A stretch of DNA of 18,686 nt. It comes from Firmicutes bacterium AM31-12AC. Lineage in GTDB: Bacteria > Bacillota > Clostridia > Lachnospirales > Lachnospiraceae. The stretch is taken from the NCBI GenBank assembly GCA_003480425.1, contig QUJA01000046.1, positions 1 to 18,686 on the forward strand. The letters are read 5' to 3'. Both the position numbers and the translations under genes were made by a program. The notes under the pieces are model-generated. The model was not told the origin of the DNA. It saw only the letters and a list, made by a program, of their open reading frames with translations, and made no database searches. Positions within the stretch are counted from its first letter, which is position 1, and the number at the start of each line of letters is the position of its first letter. Positions 1 through 7,980 of the stretch are shown here, in pieces.

Positions 1-62
1 TGGCTCTTTTGCTCGCAAAGAGCCAGTTATCCCCGTCCCTGTGGTTCTCTCCCTGTGGTTCT
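1..62 (-). repeat. GGGACGG hairpin repeat R1 (cut by window start)
   Basis: Bases 1-12 and 15-25 pair (tggctctttt... with ...aaagagcca), giving the apex of a stem-loop whose left half lies before the window. The right arm continues with CCGTCCC at 33-39, the reverse complement of the GGGACGG core seen at 10620-10626 and 17373-17379. The outer module CCCTGTGGTTCT occurs twice in tandem (37-48 and 51-62). I read it as the third locus of a REP-like hairpin family whose core is conserved but whose inner arms differ. It ends three bases before the tex -35 box. Confidence 0.7.
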
Positions 63-64
63 AC

Positions 65-94
65 TTGTCAACTATACTCTCAATTGTGTATAAT
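65..94 (+). promoter_or_regulatory. tex promoter
   Basis: TTGTCA at 65-70 (5 of 6 to consensus) and TATAAT at 89-94 (6 of 6), 18 bp apart, lie 55 bp before the tex start. No other gene start is near. This is a sigma-A type promoter by sequence only. Confidence 0.65.
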
Positions 95-148
95 AGAAAA
101 ATCAGAAAAACACTGAATATGAATTTACGAGAGGTAAGAAAGACAAGT

Positions 149-2308
149 ATGGATATTAATCAGAGATTAACAGAAGAACTTCAGGTAAAACGCTGGCAGA
201 TTGATGCAGCGGTAAAATTAATAGATGAGGGAAATACAATTCCATTTATTTCACGATATAGAAAAGAAGCAACTGGTTCATTAAATGATGAGCAGTTGAG
301 AAAGTTATATGAGAGACTTGTGTATCTTCGCAATCTGGAAGAGAAGAAGGAACAGGTGTTATCAAGCATTGAAGAACAGGGCAAGCTGACAGAAGAGCTT
401 AAAGCACAAATTCTTGCGGCAGAAACACTTGTTGTTGTGGAGGATTTGTATCGTCCATATCGTCCGAAGAGAAGAACGCGTGCGACGATCGCAAAGGAAA
501 AAGGACTGGAACCTCTGGCAGCATTGATTACATTGCAGCAGACGAAAGCTGCACTGGAAGAGGAAGCACAAAAATATATATCAGAAGAAAAAGATGTGAA
601 GACAGTGGATGATGCCATCGCAGGAGCAAAAGATATCATTGCAGAATCCATTTCAGATGAGGCGGACTATCGTAGCTGGATTCGTAAGCAGACAATGAAA
701 AAAGGTAAGCTGGTGTCAACAGCAAAAGATGCCGAGGCAGAGTCTGTCTATGAGATGTATTATGAATTTGAAGAAGCTTTGAGCAAGCTGGCAGGACACC
801 GTATACTTGCGTTGAATCGTGGTGAGAAAGAGAAATTTCTGACAGTAAAGATTGAGGCACCGGAAGACGATATTTTGCGTTACTTAGAAAAGCAGGTGAT
901 ACACCAGGATAATCCATATACGACACCGGTTTTAAAAGCGGTTGTGGAAGATAGTTATAAACGTCTGATCGCACCGGCAATTGAGCGTGAAATTCGAAGT
1001 GAATTGACAGAGACGGCAGAAGATGGCGCAATTGAAGTATTTGGCAAAAACCTTCATCAGCTTTTGATGCAGCCGCCGATCACAGGTCAGGTCGTGCTTG
1101 GATGGGATCCGGCATTTCGTACAGGATGTAAACTGGCCGTAGTGGATGCAACTGGAAAAGTAATCGGCACAACAGTCATTTACCCGACAGCACCGACTAC
1201 TCCGGCAAAGATTAAGGCATCGAAGGATTTGCTTAAGAAAATTATTCCAAAGTACCATGTGTCATTGATTTCTCTTGGAAATGGAACGGCTTCACGTGAG
1301 TCTGAGCAGTTTATTGTAGAGTTATTAAAAGAGATGCCGGATCAGCATGTGCAGTATGTAATCGTAAATGAGGCCGGAGCTTCAGTATATTCGGCAAGTA
1401 AGCTGGCAAGCGAAGAATTTCCAAAGTTTGATGTAGGACAGAGAAGTGCGGCATCAATCGCACGCCGTTTGCAGGACCCACTGGCAGAGCTTGTTAAGAT
1501 CGATCCAAAATCCATCGGTGTCGGTCAGTATCAGCATGACATGAACCAGAAGAAACTGGGTGAATCTCTGAATGGTGTGGTAGAAGATTGTGTAAATAAA
1601 GTCGGTGTGGATCTAAATACAGCGTCTGCCCCATTATTATCTTATATTTCAGGTATTTCCAGTGCCATTGCAAAAAATATTGTTGCATATCGTGAGGAAA
1701 ACGGAACATTTGCAGACCGTAAACAATTATTAAAGGTTGCAAAACTCGGACCAAAAGCATTTGAGCAGTGCGCCGGATTTATGAGAATCCAGGGCGGAAA
1801 GAATCCTTTGGATGCCACAGGAGTACATCCGGAATCTTACGAGGCAGCAGCGAAGCTTCTTGAAAAACAGGGCTTTTCACTGGATGATATCAGAAATGGT
1901 AATCTGACCGGATTGTCATTGACGATCAAGGATTACAAGAAACTGGCAGAAGAACTGGAAATTGGTGAAATTACATTGCGAGATATCGTAAAAGAACTGG
2001 AAAAACCAGCAAGAGATCCGCGTGATGAGATGCCGAAACCAATCCTCCGCACAGACGTACTGGAGATGAAAGACTTGAAAGAAGGCATGGTTTTAAAAGG
2101 AACTGTGCGAAATGTAATTGATTTTGGTGTATTTGTTGATATCGGAGTACATCAGGATGGGCTCGTACACATTTCACAGATTACAGATAAATATATCAAA
2201 CACCCATTAGAAGCAGTCAGTGTGGGCGACATCGTAGATGTTAAAGTAATGAGTGTGGATTTGAAGAAAAAGAGAATCCAGCTTACAATGCGTGGAATTT
2301 CACAATAA
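149..2308 (+). CDS. tex: Tex family S1 RNA-binding protein
   Basis: This is a 719-residue Tex (transcription accessory) protein, a cytosolic nucleic-acid-binding factor linked in other bacteria to transcription and stress tolerance; its exact role is not settled. The N-terminal Tex core holds the family signature around YRPYRPKRRTRATIAKEKG (about residues 101-119). An RNase H-like YqgF domain follows (about 312-440, GWDPAFRTGCKLAVVD). Then come helix-hairpin-helix motifs (about 490-550, SYISGISSAIAKNIVAYR) and a C-terminal S1 domain (about 643-716, FGVFVDIGVHQDGLVHIS). The open frame reaches back to 41, but those 36 residues cross the promoter. ATG at 149 follows a GAGAGGT Shine-Dalgarno and yields the normal family start MDINQRLTEEL. 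Length and domain order are normal. It is a single-gene unit ending before the bioY control region. Confidence 0.95.
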   Translation: MDINQRLTEELQVKRWQIDAAVKLIDEGNTIPFISRYRKEATGSLNDEQLRKLYERLVYLRNLEEKKEQVLSSIEEQGKLTEELKAQILAAETLVVVEDLYRPYRPKRRTRATIAKEKGLEPLAALITLQQTKAALEEEAQKYISEEKDVKTVDDAIAGAKDIIAESISDEADYRSWIRKQTMKKGKLVSTAKDAEAESVYEMYYEFEEALSKLAGHRILALNRGEKEKFLTVKIEAPEDDILRYLEKQVIHQDNPYTTPVLKAVVEDSYKRLIAPAIEREIRSELTETAEDGAIEVFGKNLHQLLMQPPITGQVVLGWDPAFRTGCKLAVVDATGKVIGTTVIYPTAPTTPAKIKASKDLLKKIIPKYHVSLISLGNGTASRESEQFIVELLKEMPDQHVQYVIVNEAGASVYSASKLASEEFPKFDVGQRSAASIARRLQDPLAELVKIDPKSIGVGQYQHDMNQKKLGESLNGVVEDCVNKVGVDLNTASAPLLSYISGISSAIAKNIVAYREENGTFADRKQLLKVAKLGPKAFEQCAGFMRIQGGKNPLDATGVHPESYEAAAKLLEKQGFSLDDIRNGNLTGLSLTIKDYKKLAEELEIGEITLRDIVKELEKPARDPRDEMPKPILRTDVLEMKDLKEGMVLKGTVRNVIDFGVFVDIGVHQDGLVHISQITDKYIKHPLEAVSVGDIVDVKVMSVDLKKKRIQLTMRGISQ

Positions 2309-2344
2309 AAAATAAGAAGAAAAAACTAAAAAATGTTTTTAAGC

Positions 2345-2400
2345 GGAAACAATTGTCAACTTTAAATAAAAATAGGTTGACAATTGTTTCCTTTTTTTTT
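2345..2400 (+). terminator. Rho-independent terminator-like hairpin after tex
   Basis: A perfect 16 bp stem pairs 2345-2360 with 2376-2391 around a 15 nt loop and is followed by a T run (2392-2400). It starts 36 bp after the tex stop, so it can end tex transcription. The same dyad also reads as a BirA operator (next entry), so terminator and operator appear to share one sequence. The large loop and low stem GC make termination strength uncertain. Confidence 0.65.
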
Positions 2401-2405
2401 ATACT
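2351..2405 (+). promoter_or_regulatory. BirA-type operator overlapping the bioY promoter
   Basis: The half-sites AATTGTCAAC (2351-2360) and GTTGACAATT (2376-2385) are exact inverted repeats 15 bp apart. This fits the Gram-positive BirA box form, inverted TTGTTAAC-like halves at that spacing. The right half contains TTGACA (2377-2382, 6 of 6). TATACT (2400-2405, 5 of 6) lies exactly 17 bp further, making a near-consensus promoter. BirA bound with biotinyl-AMP would cover the -35 box and shut off bioY when biotin is plentiful. The promoter and dyad are visible in the sequence; BirA as the ligand is inferred from the motif and from bioY downstream. Confidence 0.8.
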
Positions 2406-2501
2406 GTCAACGTATTGTTGTTTGCTAAAGATTAGTTGAAGCAATCAATATATCATGAATGAAGTGGATGAATAGTTATTACGAATGGGAGGCATAAAAA
2501 T

Positions 2502-3050
2502 ATGCAAAAATCAAAAATTTCAGTTCAGGATATCTGTAGTATTGCAATCATGACAGCGATTACTGTAGTGATGGCACAGATTTCAATTCCAATGCCAATG
2601 GGTGTACCAATGACGATGCAGACATTTGCTATTACACTGGCCGGAGTTATTCTTGGTTCGAAAAAGGGCGGCCTGTCAATTCTTGTTTACGTTTTACTCG
2701 GAGCAATCGGTGTACCGGTATTTGCAGGATTTTCAGGTGGAGTTCAGAATTTGATCGGACCTACAGGCGGATTTATTATTTCATTTCCAATTATGGCTTA
2801 TGTTATTGGTCTTGGTGTTGAACACCGTAAGAAAAAAGGAATGTTCGTATTGATGCTTATCCTTGGAACAGTTTTGAATTATGTAGTTGGTGTAGCAATG
2901 TTCTGTATTATCATGAACAGCTCTGTTATGACAGGAATTACAGCCTGCGTACTTCCATTTATTCCAACTGCGATTATTAAAGCTGTTGTTGCAGCACTTT
3001 TAGGATTGCAGATCCGTTCAAGATTAGGAGCAGCATTACAATGGGCATAA
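2502..3050 (+). CDS. bioY: BioY biotin transporter (ECF S component)
   Basis: This is a 182-residue integral membrane protein of the BioY family, the biotin-binding S component of energy-coupling factor transporters. It captures biotin at the membrane and normally works with shared EcfA/EcfA'/EcfT modules, which are not in this window. The sequence is nearly all hydrophobic segments, about six membrane spans. It shows the family motifs GVPVFAGFSGG (near residue 70) and GPTGGFIISFPIMAYVIG (near 86-103). Length is typical. GGGAGG at 2487-2492 lies 9 bp before the ATG. Its last 10 bases overlap the DUF1284 gene, so the two are translationally linked. Control by BirA is likely from the operator upstream. 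Confidence 0.95.
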   Translation: MQKSKISVQDICSIAIMTAITVVMAQISIPMPMGVPMTMQTFAITLAGVILGSKKGGLSILVYVLLGAIGVPVFAGFSGGVQNLIGPTGGFIISFPIMAYVIGLGVEHRKKKGMFVLMLILGTVLNYVVGVAMFCIIMNSSVMTGITACVLPFIPTAIIKAVVAALLGLQIRSRLGAALQWA

Positions 3051-3460
3051 AATTAAGACCACACCATTTATTGTGTACGCAAGGGTATAGCGGAAAAGGA
3101 TATAGTGAGGAATTTGTAGAGCATATGAATGAGGTTGTGGCAATGCTTCGAAGAGAAGAACCGACCTTGATAGATCTGACATTTTCAACAGACACATTGT
3201 GCGGCGCCTGTCCAAATATGAAGGCTGTCGATAATTGTGAGACAAATGAAAAAGTAAAACGATACGACCGAAAGGTAGTAGAATATTTTCAATTAGAAGA
3301 GAAAGAATATGTTTATCAGGAGCTTGTGAAACAGATTCGGGAACAGATCACTCCTGAGATGCTGGAAGATATCTGTGACGGATGTAGCTGGTATCCAATC
3401 AGTGCCTGTCGCAAAAAGATATTATGCAATTATTTACAGGGGTTAGATAAAGCAGAGTAA
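3041..3460 (+). CDS. DUF1284 cysteine-rich protein
   Basis: This 139-residue protein matches the DUF1284 family by its opening MGIKLRPHHLLCTQGYSG and by its cysteine layout. Cysteines fall at 12, 54, 57, 66, 112, 115, 123 and 129, including C54-x2-C57 and C112-x2-C115, with a His pair at 8-9. Such a pattern suggests metal or iron-sulfur binding, but no function is established and none is claimed. It has no membrane segment or signal peptide. Its ATG lies inside the end of bioY (10 bp overlap), with TAGGAG at 3025-3030 as ribosome binding site. It is therefore co-transcribed with bioY from the BirA-type promoter. A role in biotin use (biotin synthase-like chemistry needs Fe-S clusters) is only a guess from context. 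Confidence 0.85.
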   Translation: MGIKLRPHHLLCTQGYSGKGYSEEFVEHMNEVVAMLRREEPTLIDLTFSTDTLCGACPNMKAVDNCETNEKVKRYDRKVVEYFQLEEKEYVYQELVKQIREQITPEMLEDICDGCSWYPISACRKKILCNYLQGLDKAE

Positions 3461-3494
3461 TCACAGTAAAGGAGCATTTTTCTGTTCTGTATAT

Positions 3495-3540
3495 AAAAAT
3501 GATAATTGGCTTCATAAGGAGGTCAGTTATCATTTTTTTA
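3495..3540 (+). terminator. Terminator after bioY-DUF1284
   Basis: 3495-3505 pairs perfectly with 3527-3537 (AAAAATGATAA / TTATCATTTTT). The stem extends inward through 3506-3510 and 3522-3526 with two G-T wobbles, and it ends in a T run. It lies 35 bp after the stop codon. Confidence 0.8.
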
Positions 3541-3551
3541 TTCAAATTTCC

Positions 3552-3580
3552 TTGACATCTCCTGTAAAACACAGCACAAT
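3552..3580 (+). promoter_or_regulatory. Promoter of the hydantoinase unit
   Basis: TTGACA at 3552-3557 (6 of 6) and CACAAT at 3575-3580 (4 of 6) are 17 bp apart. They sit just after the preceding terminator and about 58 bp before the next start. The -35 box could be misread as a TTG start codon of the downstream frame. Confidence 0.55.
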
Positions 3581-3638
3581 ATTAGTTAGAGTATACAAAA
3601 AAATGTACGTAATTACAAAAAAGAAATGGGGAAAGAAC

Positions 3639-5030
3639 ATGAAGATTTTAATTAAAAACGGCATGATTGTTTCTGATTCAGAAACTTATCAGGCAGATAT
3701 TTTAATTGAGGATGAAAAAGTAAAATGGATTGGAACAGATTTGCCAAAGACAGATGTAGACACAGTGATCGATGCAGAAGGAAAATATGTAATTCCGGGA
3801 GCTATTGATGTACACACACATATGGACATTGATGTCGGGATTGCAAGAGCAGTAGATGATTTCTATGACGGAACAGTTGCTGCGGCATGTGGAGGTACAA
3901 CTTCGATCGTGGATCATATGGGGTTTGGTCCGGCAGGAGTTCCGCTTCATTATCAGTTTAATGAGTATAAAAAACTGACAGAAGGAAAAGCTGTCATTGA
4001 CTATGGATTCCATGGTGTTGCACAGCATGTGGATGATGACATTATCGCAGAGCTTGAGACAATGGCAGAGGATGGAATTCCAAGTGTGAAAGCGTATTTG
4101 ACTTATGGATTTAAACTGAATGACGCAGAAGTCCTCCAGATATTGAAAAAGATGAAAGAGATTGGCGGAGTGACAGCATTTCACTGTGAGAACCATGAAT
4201 TAGTAGAATACATGAAAAAGAAACTGGTGAAGGAAGGGAAAACAGCACCGATTTACCATGCGAAGAGCCGTCCGAATCTGGTAGAAGCAGAAGCAGTAGA
4301 GAGAGTATTGAAGCTTGCACGCCTTGCTGGAGACGCACCGGTTTACATCGTTCATTTATCATGTAAAGAAAGTTTGGAAGCAGTTCGTGAAGCAAGAAGA
4401 AACGGACAGAAGAACATTTTTGTAGAGACATGCCCACAGTATCTGCTGTTGACAGAAGAATGTTATGAAAGAGAAGATGGTTTGAAATATATCATGTCGC
4501 CACCGCTTCGTACACAGGCAGACTGTGACGCACTTTGGGAAGGGTTGGCAGATGGAACAATCCAGGTTGTGGCAACGGACCATTGTCCATTTAATTATGG
4601 AATTGAAAAACAGATGGGTAAAGATGATTTTACAAAATGTCCAAATGGTGCACCGGGAGTCGAGGAACGCTTGATGCTTCTTTATTCAGAAGGTGTTGTG
4701 AAAAATAGAATTTCATTCCAGAAACTGGTAGAGACTCTTTGTACAAATCCGGCCAAGATTTATGGATTATGTCCACAAAAAGGCGTATTGCAGCCGGGAG
4801 CCGACGGAGATCTGGTAGTGATCGATCCGAAGAAAGAGTCTGTTATTACAAAGAGCAGAATGCATGGGGCAGCAGATTACACAGGATATGAAGGATGGAA
4901 TATAAACGGTGAGATTGATATGGTTATGCAGCGTGGACGCGTGATCGTAAAAGAGAATGATTTTGTAGGAGAAAAAGGTGCAGGACAGTTTATCCACCGT
5001 CACACATTAAAGGCAGAAGATATAAATTAA
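3639..5030 (+). CDS. hyuA: HyuA-type hydantoinase (D-phenylhydantoinase/dihydropyrimidinase family)
   Basis: This 463-residue cytosolic amidohydrolase hydrolyses cyclic ureides (hydantoin or dihydropyrimidine rings) to N-carbamoyl products. Expected metal ligands are all present: H59 and H61 (DVHTHM), K151 as the carboxylated lysine (SVKAYLTY), H182, H239 (IVHLS) and D314 (ATDHCPF). Stretches such as IDVGIAR, AAACGGTTSIVDHMGFGP, VETCPQYLLL and CPNGAPGVEER match my recollection of E. coli HyuA (YgeZ) more closely than classic dihydropyrimidinases. In gut anaerobes HyuA-like enzymes sit in purine/uric-acid degradation clusters, but no partner of those clusters is present here. The frame is open from 3552, but ATG 3639 with GGGGAAAG before it gives the family N-terminus. 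The true substrate is unknown. Confidence 0.9.
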   Translation: MKILIKNGMIVSDSETYQADILIEDEKVKWIGTDLPKTDVDTVIDAEGKYVIPGAIDVHTHMDIDVGIARAVDDFYDGTVAAACGGTTSIVDHMGFGPAGVPLHYQFNEYKKLTEGKAVIDYGFHGVAQHVDDDIIAELETMAEDGIPSVKAYLTYGFKLNDAEVLQILKKMKEIGGVTAFHCENHELVEYMKKKLVKEGKTAPIYHAKSRPNLVEAEAVERVLKLARLAGDAPVYIVHLSCKESLEAVREARRNGQKNIFVETCPQYLLLTEECYEREDGLKYIMSPPLRTQADCDALWEGLADGTIQVVATDHCPFNYGIEKQMGKDDFTKCPNGAPGVEERLMLLYSEGVVKNRISFQKLVETLCTNPAKIYGLCPQKGVLQPGADGDLVVIDPKKESVITKSRMHGAADYTGYEGWNINGEIDMVMQRGRVIVKENDFVGEKGAGQFIHRHTLKAEDIN

Positions 5031-5064
5031 GGGCTGTAAAAACAGTTATGAGCAGGAGAACAGT

Positions 5065-6018
5065 ATGGCAATCAATCAGGCAGCAAAAAGAATTTTAAAA
5101 GCATTATCGTTTGACGGCGTGGAAGTAGAGGCGTTCCGTCATATGGCGGATTTAAAACGCTTAGATCCGATGAAGATATTTTATAAGAAGATAGATGAAA
5201 AAATATATAATGGAAGTCATGAGGTACCAGTCCGTATTTTCTTCCCGAATGAAAAGAGCTTTCAGGAGAGTGAAGATAAGCGGCATGACAGTAAAGATAA
5301 AAAGCTGCTTTTGTTCATACATGGAGGCGGCTGGGTGACAGAGAGTATTGATAATTATGAAAGAATCTGTGCAAGACTTGCAGATGCAACCGGGCAGTAT
5401 GTTGTTGCGGTTGAATACAGACTGGCACCGGAAGATAAGTTTCCATCCGGATTAGAGGATTGTTATGCGGTTGCAAAAGCATTATATCGCGGAGAATTTG
5501 TGTTAAATGTAAAACCGGAAAATATTACATTGATCGGGGACAGTGCGGGCGGCAATCTTTGTGCGGCACTGTCTTTGATGGCACGGGACCGCGGTGAATT
5601 TATGCCGGGCAGACAGATTTTAATCTATCCGGCTACTTATAATGATTATACAGAGAATTCGCCATTTCCGTCTGTGAAGGAAAATGGGACAGACTATCTT
5701 TTGACAGCGGGGAAAATGCAGGATTACATCGATCTTTATGCAAGAGATGAAGAAGATAAAAAGAATCCGTATTTTGCACCATACGTGGCAGAAGATGTGA
5801 GTAATCAGCCGGATACATTGATACTTACATCCGAATTCGATCCGCTTCGAGATGAAGGTGAGGCATATGGACAACGTTTGAAAGAGGCTGGTAACCGTGT
5901 GGAGATCCATCGTATCAAAGATGCACTTCACGGCTATTTTGCACTGGGTATCAAGCAGTTACATGTGCAGGAAAGTTTCACCTATATCAATGCATTTTTG
6001 AAGGGAGAAACATTGTGA
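5065..6018 (+). CDS. Alpha/beta hydrolase, HSL (family IV) esterase
   Basis: This 317-residue carboxylesterase-like enzyme has the hallmarks of the hormone-sensitive-lipase group. The oxyanion-hole motif is HGGGW (86-90), the nucleophile elbow GDSAGG has S160, the acid is D259 in SEFDPLRDEG, and the base is H289 in ALHGYF. The catalytic triad is complete, so the enzyme is probably active on short acyl esters or amides. A charged insert at about 63-79 lies before the core strand. There is no signal peptide, so it is probably cytosolic. It starts 34 bp after hyuA with CAGGAG before the ATG. Its stop overlaps the GTG start of the next gene by 4 bp (GTGA), a sign of translational coupling. The natural substrate cannot be told from sequence. 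Confidence 0.9.
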   Translation: MAINQAAKRILKALSFDGVEVEAFRHMADLKRLDPMKIFYKKIDEKIYNGSHEVPVRIFFPNEKSFQESEDKRHDSKDKKLLLFIHGGGWVTESIDNYERICARLADATGQYVVAVEYRLAPEDKFPSGLEDCYAVAKALYRGEFVLNVKPENITLIGDSAGGNLCAALSLMARDRGEFMPGRQILIYPATYNDYTENSPFPSVKENGTDYLLTAGKMQDYIDLYARDEEDKKNPYFAPYVAEDVSNQPDTLILTSEFDPLRDEGEAYGQRLKEAGNRVEIHRIKDALHGYFALGIKQLHVQESFTYINAFLKGETL

Positions 6019-7832
6019 ATCAAAAAAAAGCGCGCTGGAGAAAACTAGATAATGCAGCAAAATTATATTCTGCAGCCAGCAATAAAAAGGATACAAGAGT
6101 ATTTAGGTTTTACTGTGAACTAAAAGAAGAGGTCAAACCAACGATTTTACAAAAAGCACTGGACCAGACGATGGAGACATTTCCAATGTTTCTTATGGTA
6201 CTTAGAAAAGGCTTGTTCTGGCATTATCTTGAACCTTGTAATTTGCATCCGATTGTAAAAGAAGAATACAAAGAGCCTTGCAGCAGGCTTTATATAAAAG
6301 ATAAAAAAAACCTGCTTTTTGAGGTGACATACTATAAAAAAAGAATCAATTTTGAAGTGTTCCATGTATTGACGGACGGAACCGGAGCAACTGAATTTTT
6401 AAAAGAACTGGTGACCAATTATTTGTATCTGGTGCATAAAGAGGAAGGATTAGAGCAGATTTCAATGCTTCCGGAAGATATGACTGTGCAGGATCAAGAG
6501 GATGACAGCTTTTTGAAATATTATTCAAAAGAGCAGCGCCGTCCAAAAGAAAAGAAAATACATGCATTTCAAATTCGAAAGAAAAAGAAAGACGGACATC
6601 ACCTGCATGTTCATGAAAGTGTAGTTTTGGTGCAGGATGTGCTGAAGCGAAGCAGGGAGCTTGGGGTGTCTATGACCGTATTTTTGACAGCGGTATATTT
6701 GATGGCAATTCATGAGGAAATGTCAAAAATGCAGGAAAAAAGACCGGTAGTATTGATGGTGCCTGTAAATTTGAGAAAATTTTTCCCGTCTACTTCGATG
6801 CTGAATTTTTTCAACTGGATTGAGCCGGGATACGATTTTGCAAAACAGGACAACAGTTTTGAAGCTATACTGGAATATACGAAAGAATTTTTTAAAGAGC
6901 AGCTGACAAAAGAAAAAATGTCGGCACATATAAGTGAATTGCTTGCATTGGAGCTTCATCCGATTTTGAGACTTGCTCCATTGGAATTGAAAAATCTGTG
7001 TATTCATGCAGGAGCAAAATTTTCTGAGAAAAATGTGACGGCAATCTTTTCAAATATGAGTGTAGTCAAGATGCCAGAGAGCTATGTACCTTATATAGAA
7101 CGGTTTGGTGTGTATACCAATACTCCGAAATTAGAACTGTGTCTGTGTTCATTTCAGGATAAATTGTCATTTGCATTTACATCCAGATATGACACAGAAA
7201 ATATCGAGAGAAATTTTTATCGCATGTTAAAAGAACAGGGAATTTCATCAGAAGAAGTTAAGCCGGTATTTCCAAAACCGCACGTGCTGAGCGAACAGGA
7301 AATGAAAGTATATAAAATATATAGTTTTCTGTGTATCGCACTTGTGGCAGTGATGCTTGTCACTGACTGGAATTTTCATCCACAGGTCCGCTGGACTTTG
7401 TTTACAGCAGGCGGCATAGCAACAATGTGGATTGCTTCGTCAATTGGATTTTTCAAGAGGTATAACTTATTGAAAAACGTGATGTGGCAGCTTTTTATAG
7501 GTACGATCGTTTGTTTTATATGGGATGTTTTTACCGGCTGGCATAGCTGGTCGGTAGATCTTGTACTTCCGATTATGAGTGTGGCTACGCTTGCAGCAAT
7601 GTTTGTGATTGCAAAAGTGCAAAAAAGCCCGGTGCGAGAATATCTTATATATGAAATTATGGCGGCCGGATATGGGTTGATACTGCCTATGATCCTGCTT
7701 TTATGCAAGAAAGTAAAAAATCCGACAGTGAGTATGTTTGGAGCACTGATCTGTTTCTTGTTCCTGGTAGGAGTGATTTTATTTAAAGGAAAAGAATTTA
7801 AAGAAGAGATGCATAAAAATTTGCATGTATAA
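6015..7832 (+). CDS. Condensation/alcohol-acetyltransferase-like protein with DUF6320 membrane tail
   Basis: This 605-residue two-part protein starts at GTG 6015, after AAGGGAG at 6001-6007, and overlaps the upstream stop. The first ~430 residues resemble condensation-domain or alcohol acetyltransferase folds and carry the HxxxDG catalytic motif as HVLTDG (117-122). A second-half segment (LMVPVNLRKFFPS) looks like the conserved mid-domain region. From about residue 436 to the end there are about six hydrophobic spans (for example YSFLCIALVAVMLVTDW, FGALICFLFLVGVILF), the part I recall as DUF6320. The motif suggests CoA- or carrier-dependent acyl transfer at the membrane. Pairing with the esterase suggests a linked acylation/deacylation step. 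No product is known. The terminator follows directly. Confidence 0.75.
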   Translation: MNQKKARWRKLDNAAKLYSAASNKKDTRVFRFYCELKEEVKPTILQKALDQTMETFPMFLMVLRKGLFWHYLEPCNLHPIVKEEYKEPCSRLYIKDKKNLLFEVTYYKKRINFEVFHVLTDGTGATEFLKELVTNYLYLVHKEEGLEQISMLPEDMTVQDQEDDSFLKYYSKEQRRPKEKKIHAFQIRKKKKDGHHLHVHESVVLVQDVLKRSRELGVSMTVFLTAVYLMAIHEEMSKMQEKRPVVLMVPVNLRKFFPSTSMLNFFNWIEPGYDFAKQDNSFEAILEYTKEFFKEQLTKEKMSAHISELLALELHPILRLAPLELKNLCIHAGAKFSEKNVTAIFSNMSVVKMPESYVPYIERFGVYTNTPKLELCLCSFQDKLSFAFTSRYDTENIERNFYRMLKEQGISSEEVKPVFPKPHVLSEQEMKVYKIYSFLCIALVAVMLVTDWNFHPQVRWTLFTAGGIATMWIASSIGFFKRYNLLKNVMWQLFIGTIVCFIWDVFTGWHSWSVDLVLPIMSVATLAAMFVIAKVQKSPVREYLIYEIMAAGYGLILPMILLLCKKVKNPTVSMFGALICFLFLVGVILFKGKEFKEEMHKNLHV

Positions 7833-7838
7833 AAATAG

Positions 7839-7902
7839 AATCGTTGCATTTTTGAGCGTGAAGAGTAACATTTTTCACAAAGAAAGTGCAACGATTTTTT
7901 TT
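7839..7902 (+). terminator. Terminator closing the hyuA-esterase-acyltransferase unit
   Basis: 7839-7848 (AATCGTTGCA) pairs with 7887-7896 (TGCAACGATT). The stem is lengthened by T-A/T-G pairs inside, has a further small GTGAA/TTCAC pairing at the apex, and is followed by a T run to 7902. It begins 7 bp after the stop codon. Confidence 0.8.
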
Positions 7903-7908
7903 AGAATC

Positions 7909-7938
7909 TTGAACAGAGTCATACCTTTATGGTAAGAT
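7909..7938 (+). promoter_or_regulatory. Possible pyrF promoter
   Basis: TTGAAC (7909-7914, 4 of 6) and TAAGAT (7933-7938, 4 of 6) are 18 bp apart. A short dyad TACC-TTTA-TGGTA lies in the spacer and could be an operator. I see no PyrR-type attenuator hairpin between it and pyrF. Weak boxes make this tentative. Confidence 0.35.
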
Positions 7939-7980
7939 AAACATAATTATGGAAATATAACGTTTTTTAGGAGGAAAATC

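Noticed and set aside
65..72. TTGTCAAC near the tex promoter as a second BirA site
   Set aside because: Only one half-site is present; no GTTGACAA lies at the required distance.
41..148. Upstream extension of tex to ATG 41
   Set aside because: It runs through the R1 repeat end and the TTGTCA/TATAAT promoter, has no ribosome binding site, and adds residues foreign to the family.
3552..3638. TTG start of the hydantoinase at 3552
   Set aside because: That TTG is the first three bases of the TTGACA -35 box; ATG 3639 has a ribosome binding site and the family N-terminus.
7376..7891. 171-codon minus-strand frame
   Set aside because: It lies opposite the membrane part of the DUF6320 protein and extends into the terminator; it is a shadow of that gene.
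7939..7980. PyrR-type attenuator before pyrF
   Set aside because: No terminator/antiterminator pair or PyrR-binding loop is visible; the short leader holds only the ribosome binding site.
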